Position numbers and translations under genes: made by a program
In this document: positions 1 through 8,160 of the stretch, in pieces
Layout: every line of letters starts with the position of its first letter
Position numbering within the stretch: the stretch's first letter is position 1
Origin: JBGAWK01 sp044227665
Lineage (GTDB): Bacteria > Bacteroidota > Bacteroidia > Chitinophagales > JADIYW01
Direction: 5' to 3'
Length of the DNA stretch: 45,629 nt
Assembly (NCBI GenBank): GCA_044227665.1
Contig: JBGAWK010000015.1
Coordinates: 1-45,629, forward strand
Notes under the pieces: generated by a model
Database searches by the model: none
The model's input: only the letters and a program-made list of their open reading frames with translations
What the model was told of the DNA's origin: nothing

Positions 1-198
1 GATGCAATGTTTCAACTTTACAAAATGTTGCCAATTGCTATCAAAGATTATTTAAAATCGGCTGAAAAAAGCGAAGTTATTGCAGAAAATTCTGCAATAG
101 ATGAATTAAAAACAGAAACCAAGAAAAGCAAACGAAGTATTTTAGACCAAATTACTTTTGAAAATTACAGTTACTATCTCGGCTTTGACAAGTTATAG
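1..198 (+). CDS. C-terminal end of an unrecognised protein (cut by window start)
   Basis: The reading frame is open from base 1 and ends at a stop at 196-198, so this is probably the tail of a gene that starts outside the window; an ATG at 7 would give a 63-residue protein. The visible part is charged, Lys/Glu-rich and probably helical, with no motif I recognise. It is convergent with the cytosine methyltransferase and overlaps its 3' end by 25 bp. A restriction endonuclease or another restriction-modification partner would fit the position, but nothing in these residues proves it. Confidence 0.5.
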   Translation, partial: DAMFQLYKMLPIAIKDYLKSAEKSEVIAENSAIDELKTETKKSKRSILDQITFENYSYYLGFDKL

Positions 199-1412
199 TA
201 TTGGTTCAAAAACTTCACAATTGAATAACCAACTTCTGTTCCTAAATTAACGGGGACTGCGTTCCCGATTTGTTTGTATTGTTGAGCCATTGAACCCTCA
301 AATTTCCAATCATCAGGAAAGGTTTGTATTCGTGCATATTCGCGAACAGTAAACGGACGAGTTTCATCGGGATGACATCTTTCTGTTTGTTTTTGAGCAG
401 GACTGCAAGTTAAAGTCAAACAAGGTTCATCCCAACCAATACGCCTTGCGATACCCGTTTTACCGCCACCTAAATGAAAACTACCGCCCATAAATTCCTT
501 TTGAATTTTAAGTGGTAAATCACGCCAATATCCTTTTTGTGGAACTAAATCTAAAACAGCTTTTTTGCTTTGAGGATATTTAGCTCCAGTTGACTTTGGA
601 ACGTTTGTATCAAACAGTTTACCTTTTTTCAAGGCATCTTTTAAATTATATATTTTCTTGTGCGGCTTTGGATACTCATATTGTAAGTCAATATCTTTTC
701 TGATTCCAACTAAAATCAAACGTTCTCTTTTTTGTGGCACTCGGTAATGTATGGCTTTCAGCACTTGTACAGGAACAACATTGTAGCCGATTTCATCTAA
801 AATGGAAATCATTCCTTGTAAGGTTTTTCCGTTTTCATGACTTAACAAACCACGGACATTTTCTCCAATACAAATCGGAGGGTTTACTTCTTTGACAACT
901 CTTGCAAACTCATAAAATAACGTTCCTCTTGCATCGGCAAGACCCAATTTTTTACCTGCGTAACTAAACGCTTGACAAGGAAATCCACCAGTAACAACAT
1001 CAACTTGATTATGATATTCAGTAAAATCGAAAGCTTTAATATCGCCCTCGAGGACTTTCCAGTTTGGACGATTTTTCCGCAAGGTTTGACAAGCCCATTT
1101 ATCAATTTCATTCAATGCGACACATTTCAAACCTGCTTTTTCCATACCAACAGCCAAACCACCTGCACCGGCAAACAATTCCAAGACGGTGTATTCATTG
1201 TGTGGCTCAACATAGTTTGTTACAACATCTTCTGCATCGTGGTTGATAAAGTCCGCAAACAGCGTTTCGACTTGTTCTCGTTTATAGACACGGTAGTTAC
1301 TCATTGGTTCACGGACAGCAGACAACTTGCCTTCTCTATCCCAACGTCTGAGCGTTTCTTTGCTTTTGCCTATGAGTTCAGAGGCTTCGGAGAGTGTTAA
1401 ATATTCATTCAT
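174..1412 (-). CDS. DNA (cytosine-5-)-methyltransferase with N-terminal MerR-like HTH
   Basis: Transfers a methyl group from S-adenosylmethionine to C5 of cytosine in DNA. The class motifs appear in order: motif I FAGAGG (about residues 80-85), motif IV GGFPCQAFS with the catalytic Cys near 146, motif VI ENVRG near 184, motif VIII QKRERLILVG, and a C-terminal motif X QIGNAVPVNLG. Residues 1-55 form a separate domain (LTLSEASELIGKSKETLRRW) like the MerR/excisionase helix-turn-helix, which is not part of the minimal Dcm fold and may add DNA binding or autoregulation. I chose the ATG at 1412 over the in-frame TTG at 1418. The 412-residue length is normal for the fold plus the extra domain. The neighbouring truncated ORF and the gene-free stretch upstream suggest an accessory restriction-modification or orphan methylase locus. 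The recognition sequence cannot be read from the protein. Confidence 0.93.
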   Translation of the reverse strand: MNEYLTLSEASELIGKSKETLRRWDREGKLSAVREPMSNYRVYKREQVETLFADFINHDAEDVVTNYVEPHNEYTVLELFAGAGGLAVGMEKAGLKCVALNEIDKWACQTLRKNRPNWKVLEGDIKAFDFTEYHNQVDVVTGGFPCQAFSYAGKKLGLADARGTLFYEFARVVKEVNPPICIGENVRGLLSHENGKTLQGMISILDEIGYNVVPVQVLKAIHYRVPQKRERLILVGIRKDIDLQYEYPKPHKKIYNLKDALKKGKLFDTNVPKSTGAKYPQSKKAVLDLVPQKGYWRDLPLKIQKEFMGGSFHLGGGKTGIARRIGWDEPCLTLTCSPAQKQTERCHPDETRPFTVREYARIQTFPDDWKFEGSMAQQYKQIGNAVPVNLGTEVGYSIVKFLNQYYNLSKPR

Positions 1413-1495
1413 AACCAAGTAGCTTAACCTTATACAATGGTTACAAATCTACAACATAAAATGACACGAACAACAACTGACGAAAAAAGAACGAA

Positions 1496-1577
1496 CGCCT
1501 AACAGCGGCATCTGTTGCACCCCTCCCAGATGTAAAAAAGCTGATTTTTCAGTGTAGCAACGACTTCATTAGAGGCG
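1496..1577. repeat. Imperfect palindrome resembling an integron attC site
   Basis: The left end CGCCTAAC (1496-1503) reads GTTAGGCG on the other strand, which fits the attC R' consensus GTTRRRY. The right end TTAGAGGCG (1569-1577) is its degraded partner. Inner arms GTTGC (1514-1518) and GCAAC (1557-1561) also pair, giving a bulged stem of roughly 82 bp, a normal attC length. The second core site is poor and no integrase is visible, so this is only a candidate relic. Confidence 0.25.
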
Positions 1578-1751
1578 TTTTGAGGTGGCTTTGTTTTCGA
1601 TAAACTATTTTCCTTTTTCACACCAACCATTTTTCACAGTACATTACCAAAACGTTTGGCAACCCTGAAAGTGGCATTCAATTCTGACAGTTATTTGGCT
1701 TTAGGGCTTTTATTGCGTTAGTCAGAACGGCAAGAGGAACAGACACCAAAG

Positions 1752-1783
1752 TAAGCTAAAGGCTGATAAATACTATTAGCTTA
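1752..1783 (-). terminator. Weak hairpin downstream of purA
   Basis: Arms TAAGCTAA (1752-1759) and TTAGCTTA (1776-1783) are perfect complements with a 16-nt loop, starting 12 nt after the purA stop. There is no clear T-run, so any terminator function is weak. Confidence 0.25.
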
Positions 1784-1794
1784 GTCTTTCCTTT

Positions 1795-3042
1795 CTACCT
1801 CACCACGAGCTGCTCTCTGCCGGCACCTATGGAGGCAATAGTGATAGGTATGCCTATCAGGGCTTCTAGGTGTGTTAGATACTTAGACATATTTTCGGGT
1901 AGTGTGTCACCATCGTTATCTGCCCATGAAGGGTGATATTCTACTACTTGTTCTATAGCCGTAGTATTCATGTCGTAAGGCAGTTCTTGCGTGATTTTAT
2001 CTCCAATTTTGTAATGTGTGCATACGCCAAATTCTTCAAAAGCATTCAATACATCTAGTTTTGTAACCACCAATTGTGTGGTGCCATTCAGCATACAAGC
2101 ATATTTTAATGCCGGAATGTCTATCCATCCGCAGCGACGTGGTCTGCCAGTGGTGGACCCGAATTCATTGCCGGCTTTTCTTAGGGCTTCTCCTTTTTCA
2201 TCCAACAACTCTGATGGGAAGGGTCCGGCACCGACCCTCGTGCAGTAGGCTTTGGTGATGCCGATGACTTCGCCTATGTATTTTGGGGATACGCCTAACC
2301 CCGTACATACAGCGGCAGTAAGTGTATTGGAAGATGTCACATAAGGATAAGTGCCAAAATCTATGTCCAACATAGAACCTTGTGCCCCCTCTGCAAGAAT
2401 TTTTTTGCCTTCTTTAAGCGCATTATGAATATAGTAACTCAGTTCTTTCTGGGGTATCTGCTTCACTTCTTCTATTGCAGACATCCACTCGTTTTCAGCG
2501 TCTTCAAGGTCGAAATCAAAATTGTAGGTTTGTAAAAGTGCAAGATGTTTACTTTTAAGGAGCTCATATTTTACCATAAAATCCGGTGTCAGTAAATCGC
2601 CCATACGCAATCCATTACGACCGGTTTTATCCATATAGGTAGGTCCTATGCCTTTGAGCGTGGAGCCTATTTTCTTGCTTCCTTTCTGTGCTTCAGATGC
2701 TGCATCTAATAATTTATGTGTGGGCAAGATAAGGTTTGCACGTGAGCTTATGATAAGTCGCGTGAGAACATCAATGCCTAAGGATTGAATATTTTTTATC
2801 TCTTTAAGTAAGGTGATAGGGTCTATAACTACGCCGTTCCCTATCACGTTGATACAATTATCTCTAAATATGCCTGAAGGTATAGTGTGTAAGATGTGTT
2901 TCCTGCCATCAATTACTAATGTATGTCCTGCATTTGGCCCACCCTGAAATCTGGCTATGATATCATATTTTTCTGCTAAAAAGTCAACTATTTTTCCTTT
3001 GCCTTCATCGCCCCACTGCAAGCCCAAAAGTACGTCCACCAT
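1795..3042 (-). CDS. purA: Adenylosuccinate synthetase
   Basis: Joins IMP and aspartate with GTP to make adenylosuccinate, the first committed step from IMP to AMP, in the cytoplasm. The N-terminus carries GLQWGDEGKGK, with catalytic Asp12 and P-loop residues 11-17, followed by the partner His40 in GGPNAGHT. The IMP-binding STTGRPRRCGW segment lies near residue 300. The length of 415 residues fits the family and the start is an ATG. It stands alone, with purM far away at 43 kb and 92 bp separating it from the transketolase genes upstream. No perfect TAnnTTTG box was found in that gap. Confidence 0.98.
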   Translation of the reverse strand: MVDVLLGLQWGDEGKGKIVDFLAEKYDIIARFQGGPNAGHTLVIDGRKHILHTIPSGIFRDNCINVIGNGVVIDPITLLKEIKNIQSLGIDVLTRLIISSRANLILPTHKLLDAASEAQKGSKKIGSTLKGIGPTYMDKTGRNGLRMGDLLTPDFMVKYELLKSKHLALLQTYNFDFDLEDAENEWMSAIEEVKQIPQKELSYYIHNALKEGKKILAEGAQGSMLDIDFGTYPYVTSSNTLTAAVCTGLGVSPKYIGEVIGITKAYCTRVGAGPFPSELLDEKGEALRKAGNEFGSTTGRPRRCGWIDIPALKYACMLNGTTQLVVTKLDVLNAFEEFGVCTHYKIGDKITQELPYDMNTTAIEQVVEYHPSWADNDGDTLPENMSKYLTHLEALIGIPITIASIGAGREQLVVR

Positions 3043-3134
3043 AAATATTCAATATTAAAATGTAAAAATAATCAAACACATGCCAAAATCGAATAAAGGT
3101 TTTGCACCAAAATCAGAGATGTAGATATTGTATG

Positions 3135-4103
3135 TTATAAAGATTTTCTTTGCATAACGCTTTCTGCTGCTGCAATAATATCTTTAGGCATGAGTCCATA
3201 TTTTTCCAAGAGTTGGTCTGGCGTGCCACTTTCTCCAAAAGTATCTTTTACGGCAACCATTTCGATAGGTGCAGCGTGGAGGCGTGACAATACGCTGGCT
3301 ACACTTTCTCCTAGTCCCCCATACATCTGATGTTCTTCAGCTGTCACCACGCACCCTGTTTTACCTACAGAGGTTAAAATAGCTTCTACGTCCAGAGGCT
3401 TTATGGTGTGCATGTTTATCAATTCTACAGATATACCATTTTTCTCTAATTCTTGTCCTGCCAATACTGCATGCCACACCAAATGTCCGCAGGCAATGAT
3501 GGTCACATCTGTACCTTTAGAAAGATATTGTGCTTTGCCTATCTGGAAAGTTGAATCTTCATTCGGCGTAAAAATAGGCCAAACAGGACGTCCAAAGCGC
3601 AAATATGCAGGGCCACGATGTGCGATGACCGCCTTGGTAGCCAATCTCGTTTGATTATAGTCGGCAGGAACTACAACAGTCATGTGGGGTAGCATCTTCA
3701 TTAGTCCAATATCTTCTAATATTTGATGTGTTGCGCCATCTTCGCCTAACGTGAGACCGGCATGAGAGCAGCATATTTTTACATTCTTGTCGGAATAGGC
3801 TACACTTTGTCGGATTTGGTCATACACCCTGCCAGTGCCAAAATTGGCAAAAGTCGTAGCTACAGGAATTTTGCCGCCTATAGTCAATCCGGCAGCGATG
3901 CCTATCATGTTAGCTTCGGCAATACCTGTTTGTACAAAGCGTTCTGGAAAGGCCTCTATAAATTTTTCAAGCTTTAGGGAGCCTATAAGGTCGGCACAAA
4001 GCGCTACTACGTTGGGATTTTCTATGCCTGCTTCGTAGATGCCGATGCCAAAGCCGCTACGGGTGTCTTTTTTTTCAGTATATGTTATATTTTGTAAGGA
4101 CAT
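3135..4103 (-). CDS. Transketolase, C-terminal subunit
   Basis: This is the pyrimidine-binding and C-terminal half of a two-gene transketolase, moving two-carbon ketol units between sugar phosphates in the non-oxidative pentose phosphate pathway. The conserved Glu of GIAEANMIG (Glu63) should activate the thiamine of TPP. The central TTFANFGTGRVYDQIRQ segment and the Rossmann-like C-terminal domain are present. I chose the ATG at 4103 (322 aa); the longer frame begins with a TTG inside non-conserved sequence. The N-terminal subunit gene is 85 bp upstream on the same strand. The family resembles 1-deoxyxylulose-5-phosphate synthase halves, but pairing with a short transketolase N-subunit makes transketolase the better call. 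Confidence 0.93.
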   Translation of the reverse strand: MSLQNITYTEKKDTRSGFGIGIYEAGIENPNVVALCADLIGSLKLEKFIEAFPERFVQTGIAEANMIGIAAGLTIGGKIPVATTFANFGTGRVYDQIRQSVAYSDKNVKICCSHAGLTLGEDGATHQILEDIGLMKMLPHMTVVVPADYNQTRLATKAVIAHRGPAYLRFGRPVWPIFTPNEDSTFQIGKAQYLSKGTDVTIIACGHLVWHAVLAGQELEKNGISVELINMHTIKPLDVEAILTSVGKTGCVVTAEEHQMYGGLGESVASVLSRLHAAPIEMVAVKDTFGESGTPDQLLEKYGLMPKDIIAAAESVMQRKSL

Positions 4104-4188
4104 GATGCGTTTTGAATTTTGTGGTAACAAATATCTTTTTTGACTAAAACTATGTATGATTTTTTACTTTGATTAAAAAAATACTTCA

Positions 4189-5028
4189 CTAATAATCACC
4201 CAAAGTTTCTTCTAATTGGGCGAGTGCTTTATCTTTCTGTTCATCATTAGGAGTGTTGCCGTGCCATTTGTGTGTACCCATCATATAATCTACGCCCATG
4301 CCCATCTGTGTGCGCATTAGGATGGCAATTGGCTTACCCTTTTTAGATTTTAGCTGGGCTTCCGTGAGGGTAAATACTACATCTTCCATCACATTGCCAT
4401 TCATCTGTAAGACTTCCCATCCAAATGCCTTGAATTTTGCTTCCAAGTTGCCGAGGTCGCATACCTGCTGTGTGCTGCCATCTATTTGGCAGTCATTCCA
4501 GTCCACGGTGACAATGAGATTGTCCACTTTTTTTGCGGCTGCAAACATCAGGGCTTCCCATATCTGTCCTTCTTGTAATTCGCCATCCCCGGTAAGACAA
4601 AACACTGTCTTGTCATCATGATTTAGTTTTTTTGCAAGAGCAGCACCAATAGCTACTGAAATGCCTTGTCCCAATGAACCGCTAGCTATGCGTATGCCGG
4701 GCAATCCTTCGTGTGTAGTAGGGTGTCCCTGAAGTCTTGAGTTTATATGGCGGAATGTTCCCAATTCTTTAGCTTCGAAATAGCCGCGACGCGCCAGAAC
4801 ACTATAGAATACAGGCGAAATGTGTCCATTGGAAAGAAAAAACAAGTCTTCCCCTATGCCATCCATAGAGAAGTTGGTATCTACTTTCATCATCTCGAAA
4901 TAAAGAGCAGTAAGGAAATCTGCACAGCCTAATGAGCCTCCCGGATGACCACTTTTGCATTGGTGTACCATCCGTACGATGTCACGTCGTACTTGCGATG
5001 CTATAGATTTTAGTTCTTCTGTTTGCAT
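4189..5028 (-). CDS. Transketolase, N-terminal (TPP-binding) subunit
   Basis: This is the diphosphate-binding half of the split transketolase. It has SGHPGGSLG (His28), the GDG...N TPP/Mg motif (GDGELQEG at 147-154 with Asn178 in VDWN), and SNGHISP. The 279-residue length matches stand-alone N-subunits. The frame can be extended to a TTG at 5097, but that extension runs through the hsp20 terminator hairpin, and a perfect -7 box (5034-5041) sits 5 nt before the ATG at 5028, so 5028 is clearly the start. It is followed by the C-terminal subunit, and the two chains must assemble to form the active site. Confidence 0.95.
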   Translation of the reverse strand: MQTEELKSIASQVRRDIVRMVHQCKSGHPGGSLGCADFLTALYFEMMKVDTNFSMDGIGEDLFFLSNGHISPVFYSVLARRGYFEAKELGTFRHINSRLQGHPTTHEGLPGIRIASGSLGQGISVAIGAALAKKLNHDDKTVFCLTGDGELQEGQIWEALMFAAAKKVDNLIVTVDWNDCQIDGSTQQVCDLGNLEAKFKAFGWEVLQMNGNVMEDVVFTLTEAQLKSKKGKPIAILMRTQMGMGVDYMMGTHKWHGNTPNDEQKDKALAQLEETLGDY

Positions 5029-5033
5029 ATCTA

Positions 5034-5041
5034 CAAATGTA
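5034..5041 (-). promoter_or_regulatory. -7 promoter box for transketolase operon
   Basis: Minus-strand TACATTTG matches TAnnTTTG exactly and ends 5 nt before the transketolase N-subunit ATG, which predicts a leaderless or nearly leaderless mRNA. The -33 position has only ATTT/TTTA-like sequence. Confidence 0.55.
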
Positions 5042-5082
5042 ATAAACTGCTCATTAGAATAAATTATGTTTTTATAAACAAA

Positions 5083-5108
5083 AAAGCCACTCTGCAAGGA
5101 GTGGCTTT
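5083..5108 (-). terminator. Rho-independent terminator of hsp20
   Basis: Perfect 10-bp stem (AAAGCCACTC at 5083-5092 with GAGTGGCTTT at 5099-5108) and 6-nt loop, beginning 21 nt after the hsp20 stop. On the minus strand it is followed by a run of T. It isolates hsp20 from the transketolase operon. Confidence 0.85.
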
Positions 5109-5129
5109 AAAGCGAGAAAGCTCCAATAA

Positions 5130-5549
5130 TTATTGGATGGTTATTGTTTTTGAAGCTTCTACGGCTGTTTTTTTAGGTAATACTAGCTGAAGGATTCCGT
5201 TCTCGTAAGTGGCTTTAATGTTTTCTGCGTCTATTTTTTCGCTATCTACGGTGAAAGCTCGTCTAAAGCTTTTGTAGCTGAATTCTCTGCTGGTAGTTTT
5301 ACCTTTTTTCTCTTCTTTTTCTTCTTTGCTTTCTGCGCTGATTATCAAATAATTCTTTTCCAATTTTACGCTGAAATTTTCTTTCTTTAGTCCCGGTGCG
5401 GCCACTTCTACCTCGAAGTCGTCTTCATTTTCATGGATGTTTACCGCCGGTGTTGTGTGCTTACTGTAAGTAGGTGTTTCGAAGAAATCTCTTACAAAAA
5501 AGTCATCAAAGAATGTGGGGATGCTGTGGTTTCTTTTTATTAGTTTCAT
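5130..5549 (-). CDS. Small heat-shock protein (Hsp20/alpha-crystallin)
   Basis: ATP-independent holdase that binds unfolding proteins in the cytoplasm. The 139 residues comprise a short N-terminal arm (FFDDFF), an alpha-crystallin domain from about residue 35 to 125 with the signature VAAPGLKKENFSV and a late YENGILQLVLPKK strand, and a C-terminal ITI motif used in oligomer assembly. It is a monocistronic unit with a strong terminator downstream. The upstream region carries three boxes spaced exactly 31 bp apart, which probably mediate stress control. Confidence 0.95.
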   Translation of the reverse strand: MKLIKRNHSIPTFFDDFFVRDFFETPTYSKHTTPAVNIHENEDDFEVEVAAPGLKKENFSVKLEKNYLIISAESKEEKEEKKGKTTSREFSYKSFRRAFTVDSEKIDAENIKATYENGILQLVLPKKTAVEASKTITIQ

Positions 5550-5603
5550 AATTTTAATTTTTATAATTGATGTGTTGCAAAAAAGATTCCAGCCTTATTT
5601 TTT

Positions 5604-5684
5604 ACAAATTTTGGCATAATCTAGCATCTTAAAAAGACATAATGGCATATTTTGAGTATTGTAAATGACATAATGGCGTATTTT
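5604..5684 (-). promoter_or_regulatory. Three 31-bp-phased repeat boxes upstream of hsp20
   Basis: Read on the plus strand, GACATAATGGCATATTTT (5636-5653) and GACATAATGGCGTATTTT (5667-5684) are near-identical direct repeats, and a third, weaker box with TGGCATAA lies at 5612-5619. The GGC core recurs at 5613, 5644 and 5675, exactly 31 bp apart, or about three helical turns. The core TGaCATaATGgCA is also an imperfect palindrome, as expected for a dimeric regulator. They lie 64-135 bp before the hsp20 start and could also affect the divergent DUF2480 gene. Confidence 0.55.
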
Positions 5685-5776
5685 ATTTTTATTTCAAGTG
5701 TTTTTTGACTTTTTAACAACTATAGTAAAGAAACATACGCAAAAATGTATGGCTTTTGCTTTATTTGCATCTGAGC

Positions 5777-6283
5777 ATGGAATTAGTCAATAAAGTTGCA
5801 GATAGTGGAATTCAGGTCATTGATTTAGAACAATTTGTTCCGAAGGATGATGATATTTTAGTCTTTGACTTAAAAGATTATTTATTTAAAGGATTGTTAC
5901 TTAAAGAAAAGGAGTTTCGCAGTCAACTCGCTGGAATTGACTGGACAATGTATGGTGGTAAATTTGTGGGTATATATTGTAGTTCTGAGGCTCTTATACC
6001 TCATTGGGCTTATATGCTCACTGCAAAATATTTGCAGCCTGTAGCAAAGGATATATATTTCGGGGATAGAGAGGCTGTAATAAATCATCGTGTAGCGGTG
6101 GGTATTGCGCAATTAGATACCGATATCTTTGGCGATGCTAAAGTGGTAATAAAGGGATGTGGTAAGTATCAGCTTTTGCCAGAGGCGTATATAGATATTT
6201 CAAAAAAACTTCTTCCTGTAGTACAATCACTGATGTTTGGAGAGCCGTGCTCAACGGTGCCAGTTTACAAAAAGAAAAAATGA
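5777..6283 (+). CDS. DUF2480 family protein
   Basis: A cytoplasmic Bacteroidota protein of unknown function. The 168-residue product has family hallmarks as I recall them: an N-terminal VNKVADSGI segment, a central IDW...GKFVGIYC strand region and HWAYMLTAKY. The frame could start at a TTG at 5756, but the ATG at 5777 fits the family. Its stop overlaps the start of the lytic transglycosylase (ATGA), so the two genes are translationally coupled. It is divergent from hsp20. Confidence 0.8.
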   Translation: MELVNKVADSGIQVIDLEQFVPKDDDILVFDLKDYLFKGLLLKEKEFRSQLAGIDWTMYGGKFVGIYCSSEALIPHWAYMLTAKYLQPVAKDIYFGDREAVINHRVAVGIAQLDTDIFGDAKVVIKGCGKYQLLPEAYIDISKKLLPVVQSLMFGEPCSTVPVYKKKK

Positions 6284-7209
6284 ATATGAAAAAATATATA
6301 AACATATTTATAGCTGTATGTGCTATAGTAGTTGTAGCTAGTGCTACTGTAAGTTCGGAGTTCTTTCACACTCACTTTCGCACACCCAATGCTGGTGACA
6401 ATGCTACGCCTGCATTAAAAGAAAACTTTTATGCGCCGGAACTCCCTATGAAATTGGCATTTTGTGGTGAAAACGTACCATTATCTGATTTTGAAGTTAG
6501 AGAGCGTTATGATAGGGAGTTAGTTGTGAATTGCTATCGCCATTCTAATACTATTTTATTGATAAAACGCTCATCGAAGTGGCTACCCGTAATAGAGCCA
6601 ATTCTCAAAGAGTATGGTGTGCCTGACGATATGAAGTATCTGTGCATGGCGGAGAGCGAATTTTTGCAGGATGTATCACCAGCAGGGGCTTCAGGATTTT
6701 GGCAGATTATGCGCTCCACAGCCAATATGTATGGACTTACTACCAATGATGAGGTGGATGAGCGTTACAATGTAGAAAAAGCTACACGCGCAGCATGTAA
6801 ATACCTGAATGATGCCTACAATACATTAGGATCTTGGACTTTAGCTGCTGCATCTTATAACATGGGTATAGCCGGTGTGAAAAACAGCATCTCCAAGCAA
6901 GGCGAAAATAATTATTACGATTTGTTGCTCAATAGTGAGACTTCAAGATATGTTTTTAGAATATTAGCTATGAAAACAATTTTTGAAAACCAAAAGAGCT
7001 ATGGATTTTATGTGCATGATGACGACAAATATATACCTCTAGATTATAGTACTGAAACCGTGAGTGGCAGTGTGAGTAGCTGGGTTACTTATGCTCAAGA
7101 ACACAACGTTACTTATAGAGCTTTAAGAATATACAATCCTTGGATAAGAGATGTGTCCCTGAAAAATTTGGAGCGGAAAACATATACAGTCAAAATTCCT
7201 AAAGAATAA
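6280..7209 (+). CDS. Lytic transglycosylase (SLT domain, MltD-like)
   Basis: Cleaves the MurNAc-GlcNAc bond of peptidoglycan with 1,6-anhydro product formation, in the periplasm. Residues 1-25 form a signal peptide or anchor. The SLT domain covers about residues 100-215, with the catalytic Glu125 in the AESEF motif, the supporting GASGFWQIM segment and the AASYNMG motif. The C-terminal 60 residues look like one LysM-type repeat (about 265-309). The start at 6280 overlaps the upstream DUF2480 stop as ATGA; an ATG at 6286 is nearly as good. The GHMP kinase gene follows 2 bp after its stop, so the three genes form one operon. Confidence 0.93.
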   Translation: MNMKKYINIFIAVCAIVVVASATVSSEFFHTHFRTPNAGDNATPALKENFYAPELPMKLAFCGENVPLSDFEVRERYDRELVVNCYRHSNTILLIKRSSKWLPVIEPILKEYGVPDDMKYLCMAESEFLQDVSPAGASGFWQIMRSTANMYGLTTNDEVDERYNVEKATRAACKYLNDAYNTLGSWTLAAASYNMGIAGVKNSISKQGENNYYDLLLNSETSRYVFRILAMKTIFENQKSYGFYVHDDDKYIPLDYSTETVSGSVSSWVTYAQEHNVTYRALRIYNPWIRDVSLKNLERKTYTVKIPKE

Positions 7210-7211
7210 GC

Positions 7212-8129
7212 TTGGAACACTACTATGCACATGGAAAAATATTATTGACAGGAGAATACGTCGTTCTAGATGGTGCAAAGGCTTTAGCGCTACCTACTCA
7301 ATTAGGACAAAGTCTGAGGGTGGAGGAAAAAGAATGTAATTGCATTAATACATGGACGGCATTACTGCCGAATGGAAAAATATGGTTTTACGAATCTCTT
7401 ATCTTGGATAATCTCCAGCAGGAAGATTCTTTTCTACATAAAATATTTTCATCAATCGGTACGTATATTACAGATACAGAAAAAAAGGAAAGATTATTTG
7501 CCGGAGGATATGCTTTTGAGACAAAGCTAGAATTCGATCCCGAATGGGGTTTGGGCACTAGCAGCACTTTAGTGTCTTTGCTCTCTCAATGGTCTGGAGT
7601 TGACGCTTATCAATTACTAGCAGATAGCTTTGGCGGCTCTGGCTATGATATTGCATCTGCTACAGCGCAGCAGCCTATATTTTTTCAGAAAATGGAAAAT
7701 GGTAATAGAATCATTGCAGCCCATTTTAATCCAATATTTAAAAATAACCTATACTTTATTTATTTAGGCAAAAAACAGAATAGCAGAGAAGGGATTACAA
7801 TGTATAAATCATTGGATATAGGCAGCAGATGTGTAGCAGTAGATACTGTATCGTCAATATCCGATACTATTGTCTCTTGTGAAAATTTAGAGCAATTTAA
7901 TTATGTTCTGACTCAACATGAATTGACTTTAGCAGAATTGTTATCTACGGCATCCGTTCAGGCTACATACTTTGAAGATTATAAGTATGGAGTGATAAAA
8001 TCTTTGGGCGCATGGGGTGGCGATTTCATTATGGCTACTTCTATAGCTTCTACAGAAGAAACAACTACTTATTTTAAAGCAAAAGGATTTACGACGATTT
8101 TGAAATTTTCTGAATTAATTCTGCAATAG
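7212..8129 (+). CDS. GYDIA-type GHMP kinase (mevalonate/homoserine kinase superfamily)
   Basis: A small-molecule kinase of the GHMP fold. The N-terminal HGKILLTGEYVVLDG substrate-side motif, the ATP-binding GLGTSST loop (113-119) and the GYDIA motif (144-148) that names this Bacteroidota subgroup are all visible. The substrate is unknown; mevalonate-pathway use is possible but unproven. The only sensible start is a TTG at 7212, two bases after the upstream stop, because no ATG precedes the conserved HGK motif. The 305-residue length is normal for the subgroup. It is coupled to the transglycosylase gene. Confidence 0.88.
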   Translation: MEHYYAHGKILLTGEYVVLDGAKALALPTQLGQSLRVEEKECNCINTWTALLPNGKIWFYESLILDNLQQEDSFLHKIFSSIGTYITDTEKKERLFAGGYAFETKLEFDPEWGLGTSSTLVSLLSQWSGVDAYQLLADSFGGSGYDIASATAQQPIFFQKMENGNRIIAAHFNPIFKNNLYFIYLGKKQNSREGITMYKSLDIGSRCVAVDTVSSISDTIVSCENLEQFNYVLTQHELTLAELLSTASVQATYFEDYKYGVIKSLGAWGGDFIMATSIASTEETTTYFKAKGFTTILKFSELILQ

Positions 8130-8160
8130 GATTTTTCATATTAGTTTTATTAAAAAATAT

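Larger units (their letters stand above)
1413..1794. other. Gene-free stretch between methyltransferase and purA
   Basis: About 380 bp without a convincing ORF on either strand. It holds the methyltransferase's upstream region, the imperfect palindrome at 1496-1577 and a weak hairpin just after purA at 1752-1783. I found no tRNA and no perfect TAnnTTTG box close to the methyltransferase start. The sequence looks like the scar or border of an accessory insertion. Confidence 0.5.

Noticed and set aside
972..1400. 142-codon plus-strand ORF inside the methyltransferase gene
   Set aside because: It is the shadow of a fully conserved methyltransferase frame on the other strand and shows no protein-like features.
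1714..1722. GCGTTAGTC as the second core site of an attC element starting at 1496
   Set aside because: The resulting site would be about 225 bp, longer than known attC sites, and only five bases pair.
4104..4130. TTG extension of the transketolase C-subunit
   Set aside because: The added residues are not family-like, and the ATG at 4103 starts the conserved region.
5029..5097. TTG extension of the transketolase N-subunit
   Set aside because: It runs through the hsp20 terminator stem and upstream of the -7 box at 5034-5041.
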